Shown piece after piece: positions 21,916-32,362 of a stretch of 64,000 nucleotides of DNA (its first letter is position 1; each line of letters begins with the position of its first letter). Source of the DNA: Lasiodiplodia sp. COLG20 (Eukaryota > Ascomycota > Dothideomycetes > Botryosphaeriales > Botryosphaeriaceae); assembly GCA_009801085.1 (NCBI GenBank), contig VNWV01000024.1, positions 1-64,000 of the forward strand, read 5' to 3'. Position numbers and translations under genes: made by a program. The notes under the pieces are model-generated. The model had not been told where the DNA came from, made no database searches, and saw nothing but the letters and a program-made list of their open reading frames with translations.

Positions 21916-22347
21916 ATGACCACGACCACCATGTCATCTACAACAAGAATATCAGCTTGGTGAGTTAGCTTCTGCCAGTCTTGTCCGACTTTAACTTATT
22001 TTCCCCATAGCGGCTGCGAACATTTTACCAGCCCCGGTCCAATCTCTACCGAGAGCGAGCATGTTAAGAAGTGCGCATTGCACTTCAGCACTCAGACCAA
22101 CCACCGAAGCAATACCTGTTTTCAGTTGACAACTGAGAACTTGGCCGCTCATCAACCTATCAGCGATTCAACGAGGATCCGGCGACTCAACCAGGCTGCT
22201 GAGGAGTTGGGGTTTCAATTGCCGAGAAAAAGCCTGTATTTAGAGGGGATTTCAGATGAACGGCCGATGGAACGCTGGATCAATGCTGATAGGTGCTGCT
22301 CTGAGGCGGTGATAGAGAGCTACAGCGTACGGAGAAAGGGCAAGTGA
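21916..22347 (+). CDS. Small cysteine-containing hypothetical protein
   Basis: Exon 1 (21916-21959) and exon 2 (22011-22347) join across a 51-bp GT-AG intron with donor GTGAGT and acceptor CATAG, keeping frame, to give 126 residues. The N-terminus is Thr/Ser-rich, followed by a CGCEH segment right at the splice junction, KKCALHF and NTCFQL, so four Cys and several His could bind a metal or form disulfides. The second half reads as a helical segment with RIRRLNQAAEEL. No signal peptide or known domain. The intron and the clean junction argue for a real gene, but I do not recognise the family. Confidence 0.6.
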
Positions 22348-22671
22348 ATGGAAATCTCAAAAAGAAAAAAAAAACACTACATGAAAAACCAGTCAGAAGG
22401 AAAGACACGGACAGTGACCAACGTGGAAGCTACGCACATTAGTTCACCCTGCAGCAAAGCTTCTCTCCCACGCCTAGGGCTCGTGCTCAGAGACGCTTTA
22501 TGCAGGGAGAGGGTGGGGTCGATGGAGCTACCATCCAAACGTGAATGCACAACCGTTAATTCCACGTCCATGTCCAGATGACAATACCTAAAATACGAGT
22601 GAAAAATGAATCCGAGTAGTACAGGACAAGGATTGATGATTAATATAGCAATTAATTACCTGTTAGGCTGT

Positions 22672-23893
22672 TCACAGTAGTCTCCTTCTAATGGTGTTCG
22701 AGATAGTTTGCAGCCCTTTCAAACGCCCCTCGCCGGTCTCGCCGAGATACAGAGAGGCGACTGGCCAAGCATGAATACCTCCTTCTTCTTCGTCGACATC
22801 AACATGTGCTCCCGCTTTTCTGAGTACGCCAACCAGCCTTCGTATTTCGGGCCCGAGAACTTCTTCAGTCCCGAAGAGAAAGCACCAGCCTTGGGAAGGG
22901 GATGCTCTTGCCCAACGTCCAAGGTCTCTGCAGTTACCCGGAGAAACCATTGGGTCGTCGACAGACACTTTGTTGCCGACATACTGTTTTCCATAGAGGT
23001 GAAGACTGTCGGCGTTGAGATAGTCGCTCGCCGTATTTCGATTGTTCGGAGAGACGATCGTGACCCATGGTGAAATCATGGTAGCCAACCCTGGCAACTT
23101 GCCGCGGTGACGCGGATGATCTGCAAGATATAGCAGGAGACTGAGGATGATGGTCCCACCTGCGGAATCACCGCCGACGCAGATTCGCGATGGATCTTCG
23201 ACAACGGAAAGGACGTGCTCATATCCTGCAAATGCCTGCTGGACTTGGGTTGGATAGATGGCGTCGGGCACAAGGGTATACTCTAGCGCCAAGAGTGCTG
23301 GGTTCTTGTAGCCTGCTTCTTTCAGGAGAGAAACCCATGCAAGGAGGAATTCCATGTAGAAATAGCTGGAGCCCATTGAAAAGCCGCCTCCATGGCAATA
23401 AAACACAACGATGTCCGGCTGAATCTCTTCGTCAACAGTGAGCCAAACACCGTGAAAGCTATCTTTCTTCACCTCTCTCCAGGAAATAGGTGAGCGGAGG
23501 CGGTTGTGGCGCAGCATTCGCCATTTCAAAAATGGCAGGGATACAGGTTTTGAGAAGAAGACACGGCCAATGTATGCGGGCATGCAGGCGAAAGCGTAGC
23601 GCACGCATCTGATGACGAAGTCTTGGAATGGAGTGGCTAGCTGAACGAAGGGAGATCGATCTGCCCATGGGGTGAAGAACCTTTCACGCAGGAACTGGTA
23701 CGGTATCAAGATAACTGTGCATTGTTGATCAACGATGGTTCCACGAATTAAGGACAATGGATGTACCAATGTGGGGCAGAGCATGAAGTACCCATGTCAC
23801 CAGGTCGAAAAAATCGACATTCAGAAGCAATTGGGGCGCAAGGAAGATCAGAAAGACAACGCAGTCCAGGTACGAGATCTGAGTGAGGATCAT
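22672..23893 (-). CDS. HSL-type alpha/beta hydrolase with membrane-like N-terminus
   Basis: Probable esterase; substrate unknown. Exon 1 (23893-23767) encodes a hydrophobic start (MILTQISYLDCVVFLIFLAP), likely a signal anchor, and exon 2 (23714-22672) the rest, with a 52-bp intron; total 389 residues. The longest uninterrupted frame begins at 23784 but would miss this conserved exon. Residues about 50-110 include RSPFVQ, ATPFQDFVIRCVRYAFA and GRVFFSK, a pattern shared with a widespread fungal subfamily. The oxyanion motif is YCHGGGFSMG, the nucleophile elbow GGDSAGG, and the closing His is in GIHAWPV. The candidate acid residue is less clear. The promoter is shared with the RING gene starting at 24476. 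Confidence 0.88.
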
Positions 23894-24475
23894 ATTTCCT
23901 GGGCGATGAATTCGGGTGAGGGAGTAGAGAACATTGAGCTGGAGAACGAGCGAGTGGTCCGACGTCTATGACGCTGATAGGCCGGGCGCCTAGGCCGAAA
24001 GAAGGTATCGAGCGCACGCCGCGCACACAACGCGCCCCGGCGGCAGATGCAAAGAGCAGCGGGAAAGTGGATGGGCGATTGACGCGTGGCGTGCCAGCGC
24101 GAGCCTGGATGACGTGAGGGGTCCGCGGTCGGCGGTTTGATTAGATAAGCGTCACGTGCCCTGAAATTTCCGCGGCCTCATTTGCTGCTTGGCCGGCGGC
24201 CTGCCATCACCGTCACCACCAACCGCTTCAAGCAACCTGCTGCCTTCACGCGCCACGGGCTGGTTGCGCGCACGCAGCTGCTCCGACTTTGCGGCTTCTT
24301 GTTTTTCTCTCCGTCTCTCTCCCTCTCTCTTCCACCGTCAACCCCGCGCTTCGACTCCAATGCGCTGAAGCTCGTCCCACCCGCCGGCTATCCAGCAACG
24401 ACCTCCGCTTCCGCAAATTTCGCGTTTGCCCCACGCAAAGTTTTGCCGCGGAACTGAATTCGCACGCTGGAAGCC
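23894..24475. promoter_or_regulatory. Divergent promoter, hydrolase / RING protein
   Basis: A 582-bp region between two divergent start codons. It contains a CACGTG palindrome at 24153-24158 and a GATAAG word at 24144-24149, both common transcription-factor cores in fungi. A CT-rich run near 24300-24335 may be the RING gene's transcription-start region. Assignment is by position only. Confidence 0.45.
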
Positions 24476-27400
24476 ATGGACCTAGCAAGGTGCGCCCCCG
24501 CCTCAAACCCCGCGATGCTGCAGCTAGCGCTGACCCGCCACCTGTACAGCTCTCTGACCCAGGAAGAAATTCCTATCAAGCTGCGATGCGCCATCTGCAA
24601 CAAGCTGGTCGTCAACGCTTTCGGTCTGCCGTGCTGCGACCAATCGATATGCGGAAACTGTAAAGAATTACACCCTTCTGATGCTCGTGTGTCGATGCTG
24701 ACCCGCGCAGGCCAATCTTCGCTGCCTGATTCCTGCCCGGTGTGCTCCCACAGCCCACTCTCCGCCGAAGACTGCAAGCCGAAAAAGAACCTGCGCCTTA
24801 CCGTCAAGGCATACTTGAAATCGGAGGAAAAGAAGCGCGACAAGGAACGCTCCGTCAGCGTTGCAGCCAAGCCCGACACTCCGGTAACTCCAGGCGGAAC
24901 CGCGCCACCTGTAGTCCAATCTATAGAGCAGCCACTTGATGCGCCCGACCAATTTGCCACCAGCGCCCCGGCCGCTGCTCAAGAAACGAAGGACCAGGAC
25001 CACAGTGACGTGGCCCAGACAAACGAGGTGCCTCAGGCTGATACGGCAACTCCAGTTGCGGACTTTGGACAAACAGAGGTGAGATTGGCGCATCTTTCTC
25101 AGGAGCGAGGCTAATATAATGTAGGGTGCAAATGAAACCGAAGATCCTCAGAACCAAGATCCGCACGGCCAAGACCCCGCCACAGAAGCCAGCGCCGGGG
25201 AAAACGCAGATTCTGAAAAGAAAGAGGATGGTCAAGAGAGTCAAGAAGGATCTCAAGAAGGTCAGGATGCGCAAGGCGAAGGCGACAAGCAATCCGGAAA
25301 CTGGAATGCCGGAGCGAACGGAACCCCAGCCCAAGGCCAGATGTTTGGAAACGGATTTGGTTTTGATCCAAGCCAAGCCGGGTTCAACGGCATGAACTGG
25401 ACTGGCTCCGGAGGCTTCAACCCTATGATGATGAATGGCATGTCCAATGGCAACTGGAACAATTTTGGCATGATGGGTAAGCTGCTCCAGTCCAGGTCGC
25501 ATATTGGCAGTAGTACTGACGTGAAAACTCAGGCATGCCCGGCATGGGGATGGACCCAATGGCCATGTCCCAAGGAATGTTCGGAGGCTTCGGAGGTCAA
25601 GGCATGGGCATGAACGGAATGAACATGGGCATGGGCTACGGCGGAGGATACGGTGGCGGATGGAATGGACAGCAGATGAGTGGTAATGACTTTGGTGGCG
25701 CAAATGCTGGCTATTATCCCGGAGGTGGATATAATCAACAATCGCACCAGCAAGGGCATTTCCCGCAGCATCAGATGAATCATCATCACAACCAGCAGTT
25801 CGCAAAGAATAATTTCCAGAACCAGAATCGCTTCCAGGAGCCCGGCGCATATCAGCAGCAGAAGCAGCTTGGCCCAGACCAGCAGGGAGATAGCGGTGCT
25901 GGTCCTGGCCAAGCTGAAGGAAATGCTGCTGTTCAAGGTCAGGTGTTAGGCGAGGATCAAGGCGAGACCGAAAATAAGGCCTCCGAGAACCATGTTTCCG
26001 AGGCGAATGTGGAGGACGGCGCCCTCGAGAACCAAGTTCCCCCGGACCTTCACAATCGACGGTCGTCACAGGCAGAATCGGGCGATGCGCAGAATGATGC
26101 GAACGACGAAGAGAATCCTACCCAGGCGGCTGATGTCACGAACGAAACGCAAAACGAGGCGACATCTGGAGAAGTTCACGAGGGCGACCCAAGTGCGGAA
26201 ACCAAGGATGAAGGTGACACTAACCCTACTGCAGGAGGACCTGAAGCCCAAGAAGGCGAGACAGGACAAGCTCCCGAACTTGGTGAGGAGCCATCCGAAA
26301 ACGCGCAGTTACAAGGTTCCCAGCAGCCAGAACACGGGTTTCCAAACCAGAACTTCCCCCACCAGGCCATGGGTGGATTCGGCAACGCGGATCCTACTAC
26401 CATGGGCATGAACATGAGCATGGGAATGGGCATGGGCATGGATCCTTCTTCATTCATGGGTATGCCTATGGCCGGCATGCCCGATCCTTCGATGGGTTTT
26501 GGGCCTATGAATCAGCACTTCGACTACTCAGGCCGTGGAAGAGGTGGTTTTAGGGGTGGTTACGGACGCGGCTATCAGAACTTCCGGGGAGGTTTTGGAC
26601 GCGGGATGCATGGCCCTGGATTTGGACCAGGAGGTGGTGGTTTTGGAGGAAATGTTACCGTTCTAGCAGGTGGAGAGCCAAAGGGAGTGGGTGTCGAGGG
26701 TGCTCCAACGGGACCTAAAGCCATGCGCGAAGGGCTGCCAAACACCGGTGCCAGTGGCCGACTGGGCAGAGCAGCATTCACTGGTGGTATAGGCAGAGGC
26801 TTGCCGCACCAAGGATCGGCCCCTCCATCCGAGCACCAGTCAAGGTGAGTAAATTCCAAGCTACAGGAGGCCAAGCTCGAGATTCTAATATTAGGAAGCA
26901 AAACACCCGAAAATGGTCCCAGCCGTGCTCACTCGCCTTCAAGGCAGAGGTCGAAGTCGCGGTCGAAATCCCGATCTCGTTCACCGTCTCGTCGGCATCG
27001 TCACCGTCATCGGTATCACTCTGCAGATCCCTCATCAGAGACCGAATCGCGCGAGCGTCGCGAAGAAAGACGTCGTCACCGCTCGTCGCGCAAGTATGAA
27101 GATGAAGACGAGGCCTCGTACGAGGACTCTAGAGCCCGCGGCTACAACAAAGAGCGCCCCAGAGATTCATCTGTTGACTCATCGAGACACCGCAGCAGAC
27201 GGGACCGTGATAAGGACCGGCACCGGTCTTCGCGCTCTCACCGTGACCGTAGTCGTGAACACCGTCGTCACCGACACAGATCCAGGACTCCGACGGCGGA
27301 TGACCGCGATGATGCGGTCAGCATTGCGAATGGTACGGATGCCGGTAGCGAAGCCGGTAGCCGCAGAAAGCGTGACAAGTACCGCGAGCGCGAGAAGGAG

Positions 27401-28279
27401 CGCGACCGCGACTACGACCGCAAAGACAGAGAAAGAGAACGCGACCGCGACCGTGATCGCGACAGGGACAGAGATAGGGAGAGGGAAAAGAAGCGCTCCT
27501 CTCGCCGGGACAGGTCCGGCTCCCCATCGCACGATTACTCCGACGATGATAGGCACCACCGTTCGTCACGCCGTCGCCGTGAGAAGGAAAAGGAGCGGGA
27601 AAAGGAAAGAGACCGTGCGGCTCGTAGAGAAGAGGGTCAGGCCGAGGCTGAAGAAAGCGAGTTCAAGATTCAAGGCCGCTCTAAATCAAAGCTGGCAAGT
27701 GAGACGGCTGACTCGTCCTCGATGCCGCCTCCGCCCAAAGGTATGTCTAATTCTCGAGCATCTCCGCCTTCGCAGGCGCCCAAAGGACCTTCGTCGTCTA
27801 GAACCCGTGACCGCGATCGCGATCGTGAAAGAGACAAGGATAAGGACCGGGAGAGCTCGTCTCGGCGCAACAGCGTGTCGCAGTCGCCAACGACGGACGG
27901 GCCTTCCCAAAGCGCCGACCCGCACACGCTTGAGCGCGAGGCACGCAACCGCGAGCGCATGCTCAAGGAAGCGCAGCGCAGGGCCTCTCTTCAAAATCCC
28001 TCGTCTAGCAGTAGTGAGAAAAGAAAGCGCGGATACGATGGATACGAGGACGATAAGTCGTTTGCCCCACCAACGGGTCCCAGCGCAGAGCGCGAGCGGC
28101 ACAGCAGCAGCAAGAGACGCAGAGGCAGCGAAGCCGAGGCCAGCAGCAGCGGAAACCGGGAAGAGCGCAGCAACAGTAGCAGGAAGAGGCGGGTGAGCTA
28201 CAAGTACGAAGATGAAGAGAATGACGAGGCGAGAGCCAGGCGCGTGGAGAGCGAAAGGGAGGCACAGAGATGGAGGTAA
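24476..28279 (+). CDS. RING-type zinc finger protein with RGG and RS/RD-rich tail
   Basis: Exons 24476-24659, 24711-25078, 25125-25476, 25533-26844 and 26899-28279 give 1198 residues. The RING-like finger spans about 38-73 with CAIC, a CC pair, CGNC across the first splice junction and SCPVC, so it may act as a ubiquitin ligase. The first intron (51 bp) has no stop and is divisible by three; removing it gives the proper spacing between zinc ligands. Then come an acidic Gln/Glu-rich region, two Met/Gly-rich tracts (near 303-350 and 580-625), an RGG box near 634-675 and, from about 745 to the end, an Arg/Ser and Arg/Asp/Glu-rich tail. The tails suggest nuclear RNA-associated work. The finger recalls RBBP6/Mpe1, but the DWNN domain and zinc knuckle are absent, so orthology is uncertain. 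Confidence 0.83.
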
Positions 28280-29340
28280 GAAAAGCTTGGTGCGGTTGGA
28301 TGATGCGTTGGAAGCATCAAAAACAAACAAGACCTCTGGATGAGGTGCTCTAATCACTGTACATTAGCCATTATCACTCCGGTCGCAGCAGAAGTGACAT
28401 CTATCAGGGCGGCAAAACGTTGGGTTGGAGTCGTATGTAGAGCTAGTCGCCGAAGAAAAAAGAGAGCAGATACCAGAACAGCATGTGCCATCAGGAGTGC
28501 AATAAGGAGGCGGAGATGAAATTGATAATGTGAGCTTGGCGGTCTCCTATTCCCGCCCAAGCAGCGCCGAGGTGTTCCCGCGACGCTTGGCCATGGTGGA
28601 ATGTTCCTGCAGCGCTACCCTGACGCTTTGCTGACGTCTCCTGTTCCGCGTCGTGCATCTCACTACTAGGCCGCCACGACGACGGAGCAACAGCCGAGGA
28701 TGTCTCATGCCAGGCGACGTTGTTACAAATTCCACTGCCAAGGATTTCCGCTCGGGCCGGAGAGGTAAGAAACGATTGAATGCTGATTGCACACGGTGAT
28801 CTCCACTCGGTAGCCCTGTTCTGCTCAGGCGTTATGTTGGCTCGCACGCCCGGAGCCGCAAAGCCAACGTCAGCTCTTACAAGTCCCGGCAGCCCCTCGT
28901 CCATGGAGACGTTTCTCACGCCAATCCCCGCACTACCGGGCAGGCCAATTAGACCCGAGGACGGAGGGTAGCGACGCGGCCCAGCCCCTCAGGACTACGC
29001 GTATGCATTTCTACAGCGCAAGAAGGATCGCGGTGACAGTGGTATCGCCGAGGACGCTCGGATCGGGCCTCCGCTTTTTTAGTCGGCAAACGAGATGACC
29101 AGCAATGGATCCGAGTTTTCCCTCTACGTCGCCTCCTTCAGGGAACAATAAGGATCACGGCGCGCGCCAGCCTGCTTCTCTTGGCGTGGAGAAAGGGCAC
29201 ACGCACCACCACTCGGGCGCGGGAAACTAGTACTTCTTCGCCATGCCTCCCGCGTAGTTCTGCCCTGTTCTTCCATTCCTGTTCCCTTTTCGCGATTGAG
29301 AGTGTGGCGGCGCCACCACAACGACTGCCGTTGTTCCGCC
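28280..29340. other. Gene-free stretch, 1.06 kb
   Basis: Lies between two genes in the same direction, so it holds the RING gene's 3' flank and the next gene's promoter. Small frames on both strands lack family resemblance. No repeat or RNA gene recognised. Confidence 0.45.
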
Positions 29341-32300
29341 ATGGAGACGACCCGCCGTGGCGTATCCCACTACCTACCCTTGTCCATCGTTGCCGCATCT
29401 TGGCTCGCTCCGCCCACGCTCGCTCAGGTCCCTTTTACGAATAATGATGGCTTGTACAATTTCGTCACTGTACGTGCTTTGTCCCTTCATCGCACCCTGT
29501 GGGCCCCCCTTCCCGAAAGAAACAGTGGAAAGTGTCCACACTGCCAAGAAACCCCCCAACCGGGATCCATATCAGCAAACACGGTGGCAATCCGGGGGAA
29601 AGAAAGATGCTGATCATCACGACATCGTCTAGCGCCCCGAGATCAGGGCACCTAAACTCGACGTCAGAATCTACGACAGGGATGCTGTGACTCCCGGCTA
29701 CTGGTTCGTAGCGCCATACAACACCAACAACGTCTGGGAATCCCATCAGGGTCCTCTGTACGAGACGTGCCAGGTCGGCCCGGCCATATACGACAGCAAT
29801 GGAGTGAGTCTGCAACGCAACCTTGACCACTGCGAACCCCCGGCTCACGAGTCATTTTCGTAGGACCTGATATGGAGTGGGGCGTGCGACTTCAACAACA
29901 TGAACGCCTTCGACTTCAAGCCGATCGACTTCGGCGGCAAGAAGTACCTCTCGCTCAACGTGGGGCGCGGCACGCCGTCGGTGTACGGGGCGGGCGTCAT
30001 CCTGTCCGACACGTACGAGGTGGTGCGCGAGGTGCAGATGAGCGGGCACACGGACGACTTCAACCAGCACGAGTTCAACGTCATCGACGACGGCGACGCG
30101 GTGCTGTACGTGACGGAGCAGAACCTCGAGGTGCCGGCGGCCAGCATCGGGCTGGTGGGCGACGCCGACGACGACGACAAGCCCGTGAGCCTGTGGGCGC
30201 GCAGCAACGGCATCGTCGAGGAGTCGCTGCTGTGGGGCCGCGAGGAGACGGTCAACTTCGAGTGGGAGTGCGTCGACGGCATCCCGCTGAACGAGAGCAC
30301 CTTCCCGTGGCCCGAGTCGGCCGACGAGGGCCGCGGCTGGGACTACATGCATATGAACTCGATCGACAAGTTCCCCAACGGCGACTACCTGTTTTCGATG
30401 CGCTACTCGGACTCGCTGATGCGCGTGTCGGGCGAGGACAAGGCGATCGTGTGGCGGCTGGGCGGCAAGGCCTCGGACTTCGAGATGAAGGACGGCTTCC
30501 GCTTCTCGCGCCAGCACCACGGCCGCATCGTCTCGACGAGCGAGTCGCACACGGTCGTGACGCTGCTCGACAACGCCGCCGGCAGCCTGGGCAAAGACGA
30601 AGTGGTGACGGCGAGCGAGAGCTCTGCCCTCGTCGTCCTGCTGCAGCACGACCCTGCCAACCGCGCCGGCTGGTCCGCCGAGATCCTGCGCCGCTACCCG
30701 CGTCCGGACGGCGACTTCTCGCACCTCCGCGGCTCCGTGCAGATCCTGTCCAAGGGACAAGCAGCATCAGACCAAGATGAATCCGCTTTCGACCCGGCGA
30801 AGACGCCCTACCCGTCCAGCCTGACGCACATCCACGACCGCTACCCGGACTGGGAGACGGCCAACCTCTTCGTCGGCTGGTCCAAGAACGGCTACATGAC
30901 CGAGTTCCGCGCCAACGGCAGCGTCGTCGCCGAGGCGCGCTTCGTCACGTCGCACCTCGACACGTACCGCGCGTACAAGCACCAGGGGTTCGTGGGCAGG
31001 CCCGTCGAGCCGCCCGCGCTCGTGGCGTACGCTTTTGGCGATGTCACGGGCCAGAGCTCGGCCATCGTTGACGGCAGCGGCCGCGGCGTGGGGCAGACGA
31101 TGACGGTGGCGTACGTGAGCTGGAACGGCGCGACAGAGGTCAAGCACTGGCGCGCGTTCGGGAAGGTAGTGCAGGACGGCGGCGTCGTGGTGTTGGGGGG
31201 CAATGGGCCGACGACGTACGACGAGGCGTACGGCCTGGGGAACGCAATCGATCCCGTCGGCGGAGGCAAAGAGGGAGAGGAGGAGCAGCAGCGCCCCTCG
31301 TCGACTCTTTCGCCGCCGTCTTCATCCGCATACCGTCTCTCCCCCTCCTCCTCCCCGTCCCCTTCATCCCCCTATCCCTTGTCCACCCTGAACAGCGGCG
31401 GCCGCGGCCGCGCCGTCCACCGCCGCGACAAGATCCCCACGCCCTCGGACACGCACCCGGCCCCCGTCACCACGCACCTCGGCACCTTCGCCCGCGCCGG
31501 CTTCGAGACGGTCCTCACCGTCCCCAACCTGCCCGTCTCGCACATCTGGGTCGAGGCCCTCGACGCCCGCGGCAACGTCCTCGGCCAGAGCCCCGCCGTC
31601 CGCGTCGTCGTGCCCGGCGCCCAGCGGCCCTACGCTCCCGCCGACGTGCTGAACGGGGAGGATGGTGACGGCGATGGGGTGGTGAATGGAGTGGGTGACT
31701 TCGTTTTCGCGGATGAGAGTGAGGGGTTGATTGGCCTCGTGAAGGTGCCGCCGCAGGCGGCGGTTGCGGGGAGCGGGGGGTGGGGGTATGCGAGCGTGAA
31801 TGGGGTGAGGAGTGGAGGGGGGGAGGCGTGGGGGTGGTTGGCGGATGTGGGGGTTGGTGCTGGTGTGGGTGTCGGGGCGGCGATGGTGGTGTTGGGGGTG
31901 TGGTGGGGGTGGAGCGTTTGGTCGAGCAGGAGGGAGGAGAGGGGGATTGGTGGTCGTGGAGGGAAGACGAGGAGGTGGAAGGGGAAGGGGAAGGCGTCGT
32001 CGTCGTCGGCGATCGACAAGGGGAAGTACAGGGCCGTTGCTGGGGATGAAGAGGATGAAGACGAGGCGATGGAGCTGGTGGAGACGGGGAGCGAGAGCCG
32101 GAGCAGCGATGGCGGGGACGAGTATCTGGGCAGGTTGGATTGGGCGCCCATGGTCTTCGGGAGGGGCACTGCGGGCGTGGGTGGTGCCGGGAGGGGGAGG
32201 GGCTTCGACGAGGAGATGACGCTGGGAGAGGTGAGGAGGGGCATGGCACAGATGAGACAGCAGCAGGGATACCACCAGAGGAATGGCAGTCAGGCTGAGT

Positions 32301-32362
32301 ACTGGGGTGCCGCGCCATTGGTATTCCAGGCGAAGAATAAGTGGGATGGGGAACGCATGTAG
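29341..32362 (+). CDS. Arylsulfotransferase (ASST)-domain membrane protein
   Basis: Exons 29341-29469, 29633-29803 and 29864-32362 give 932 residues. The first 28 residues form a signal peptide (hydrophobic core ending at PTLAQ). The ASST-like beta-propeller region spans about 50-560, with NQHEFNVIDDGDAVLYV, DYMHMNSIDKFPNGDYLFSMR, IVWRLGGKASDF and a following QHHGR, the His pattern of this family. Bacterial ASST enzymes move sulfate between phenols; fungal members are uncharacterised, so activity here is inference. A Ser/Pro-rich insert lies near 590-620. A membrane helix (about 761-786) precedes a charged, Glu/Asp- and Arg-rich cytosolic tail of about 145 residues, giving a single-pass type I topology. 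The ATG at 29341 is chosen because it starts the signal peptide. The gene is very GC-rich, so large spurious antisense frames overlap it. Confidence 0.87.

Noticed and set aside
16989..23893. P450, ankyrin, small protein and hydrolase as a secondary-metabolite cluster
   Set aside because: No polyketide, peptide or terpene synthase and no pathway regulator is present; spacing and mixed functions do not support it.
24921..26069. 382-residue minus-strand frame in the RING gene
   Set aside because: Antisense of the acidic, Gln-rich region; no family resemblance.
29852..30780. Two 302-residue frames on opposite strands within the ASST gene
   Set aside because: They overlap a clearly conserved domain in another frame and are rich in Arg, Ala and Val from GC-rich codons; shadows.
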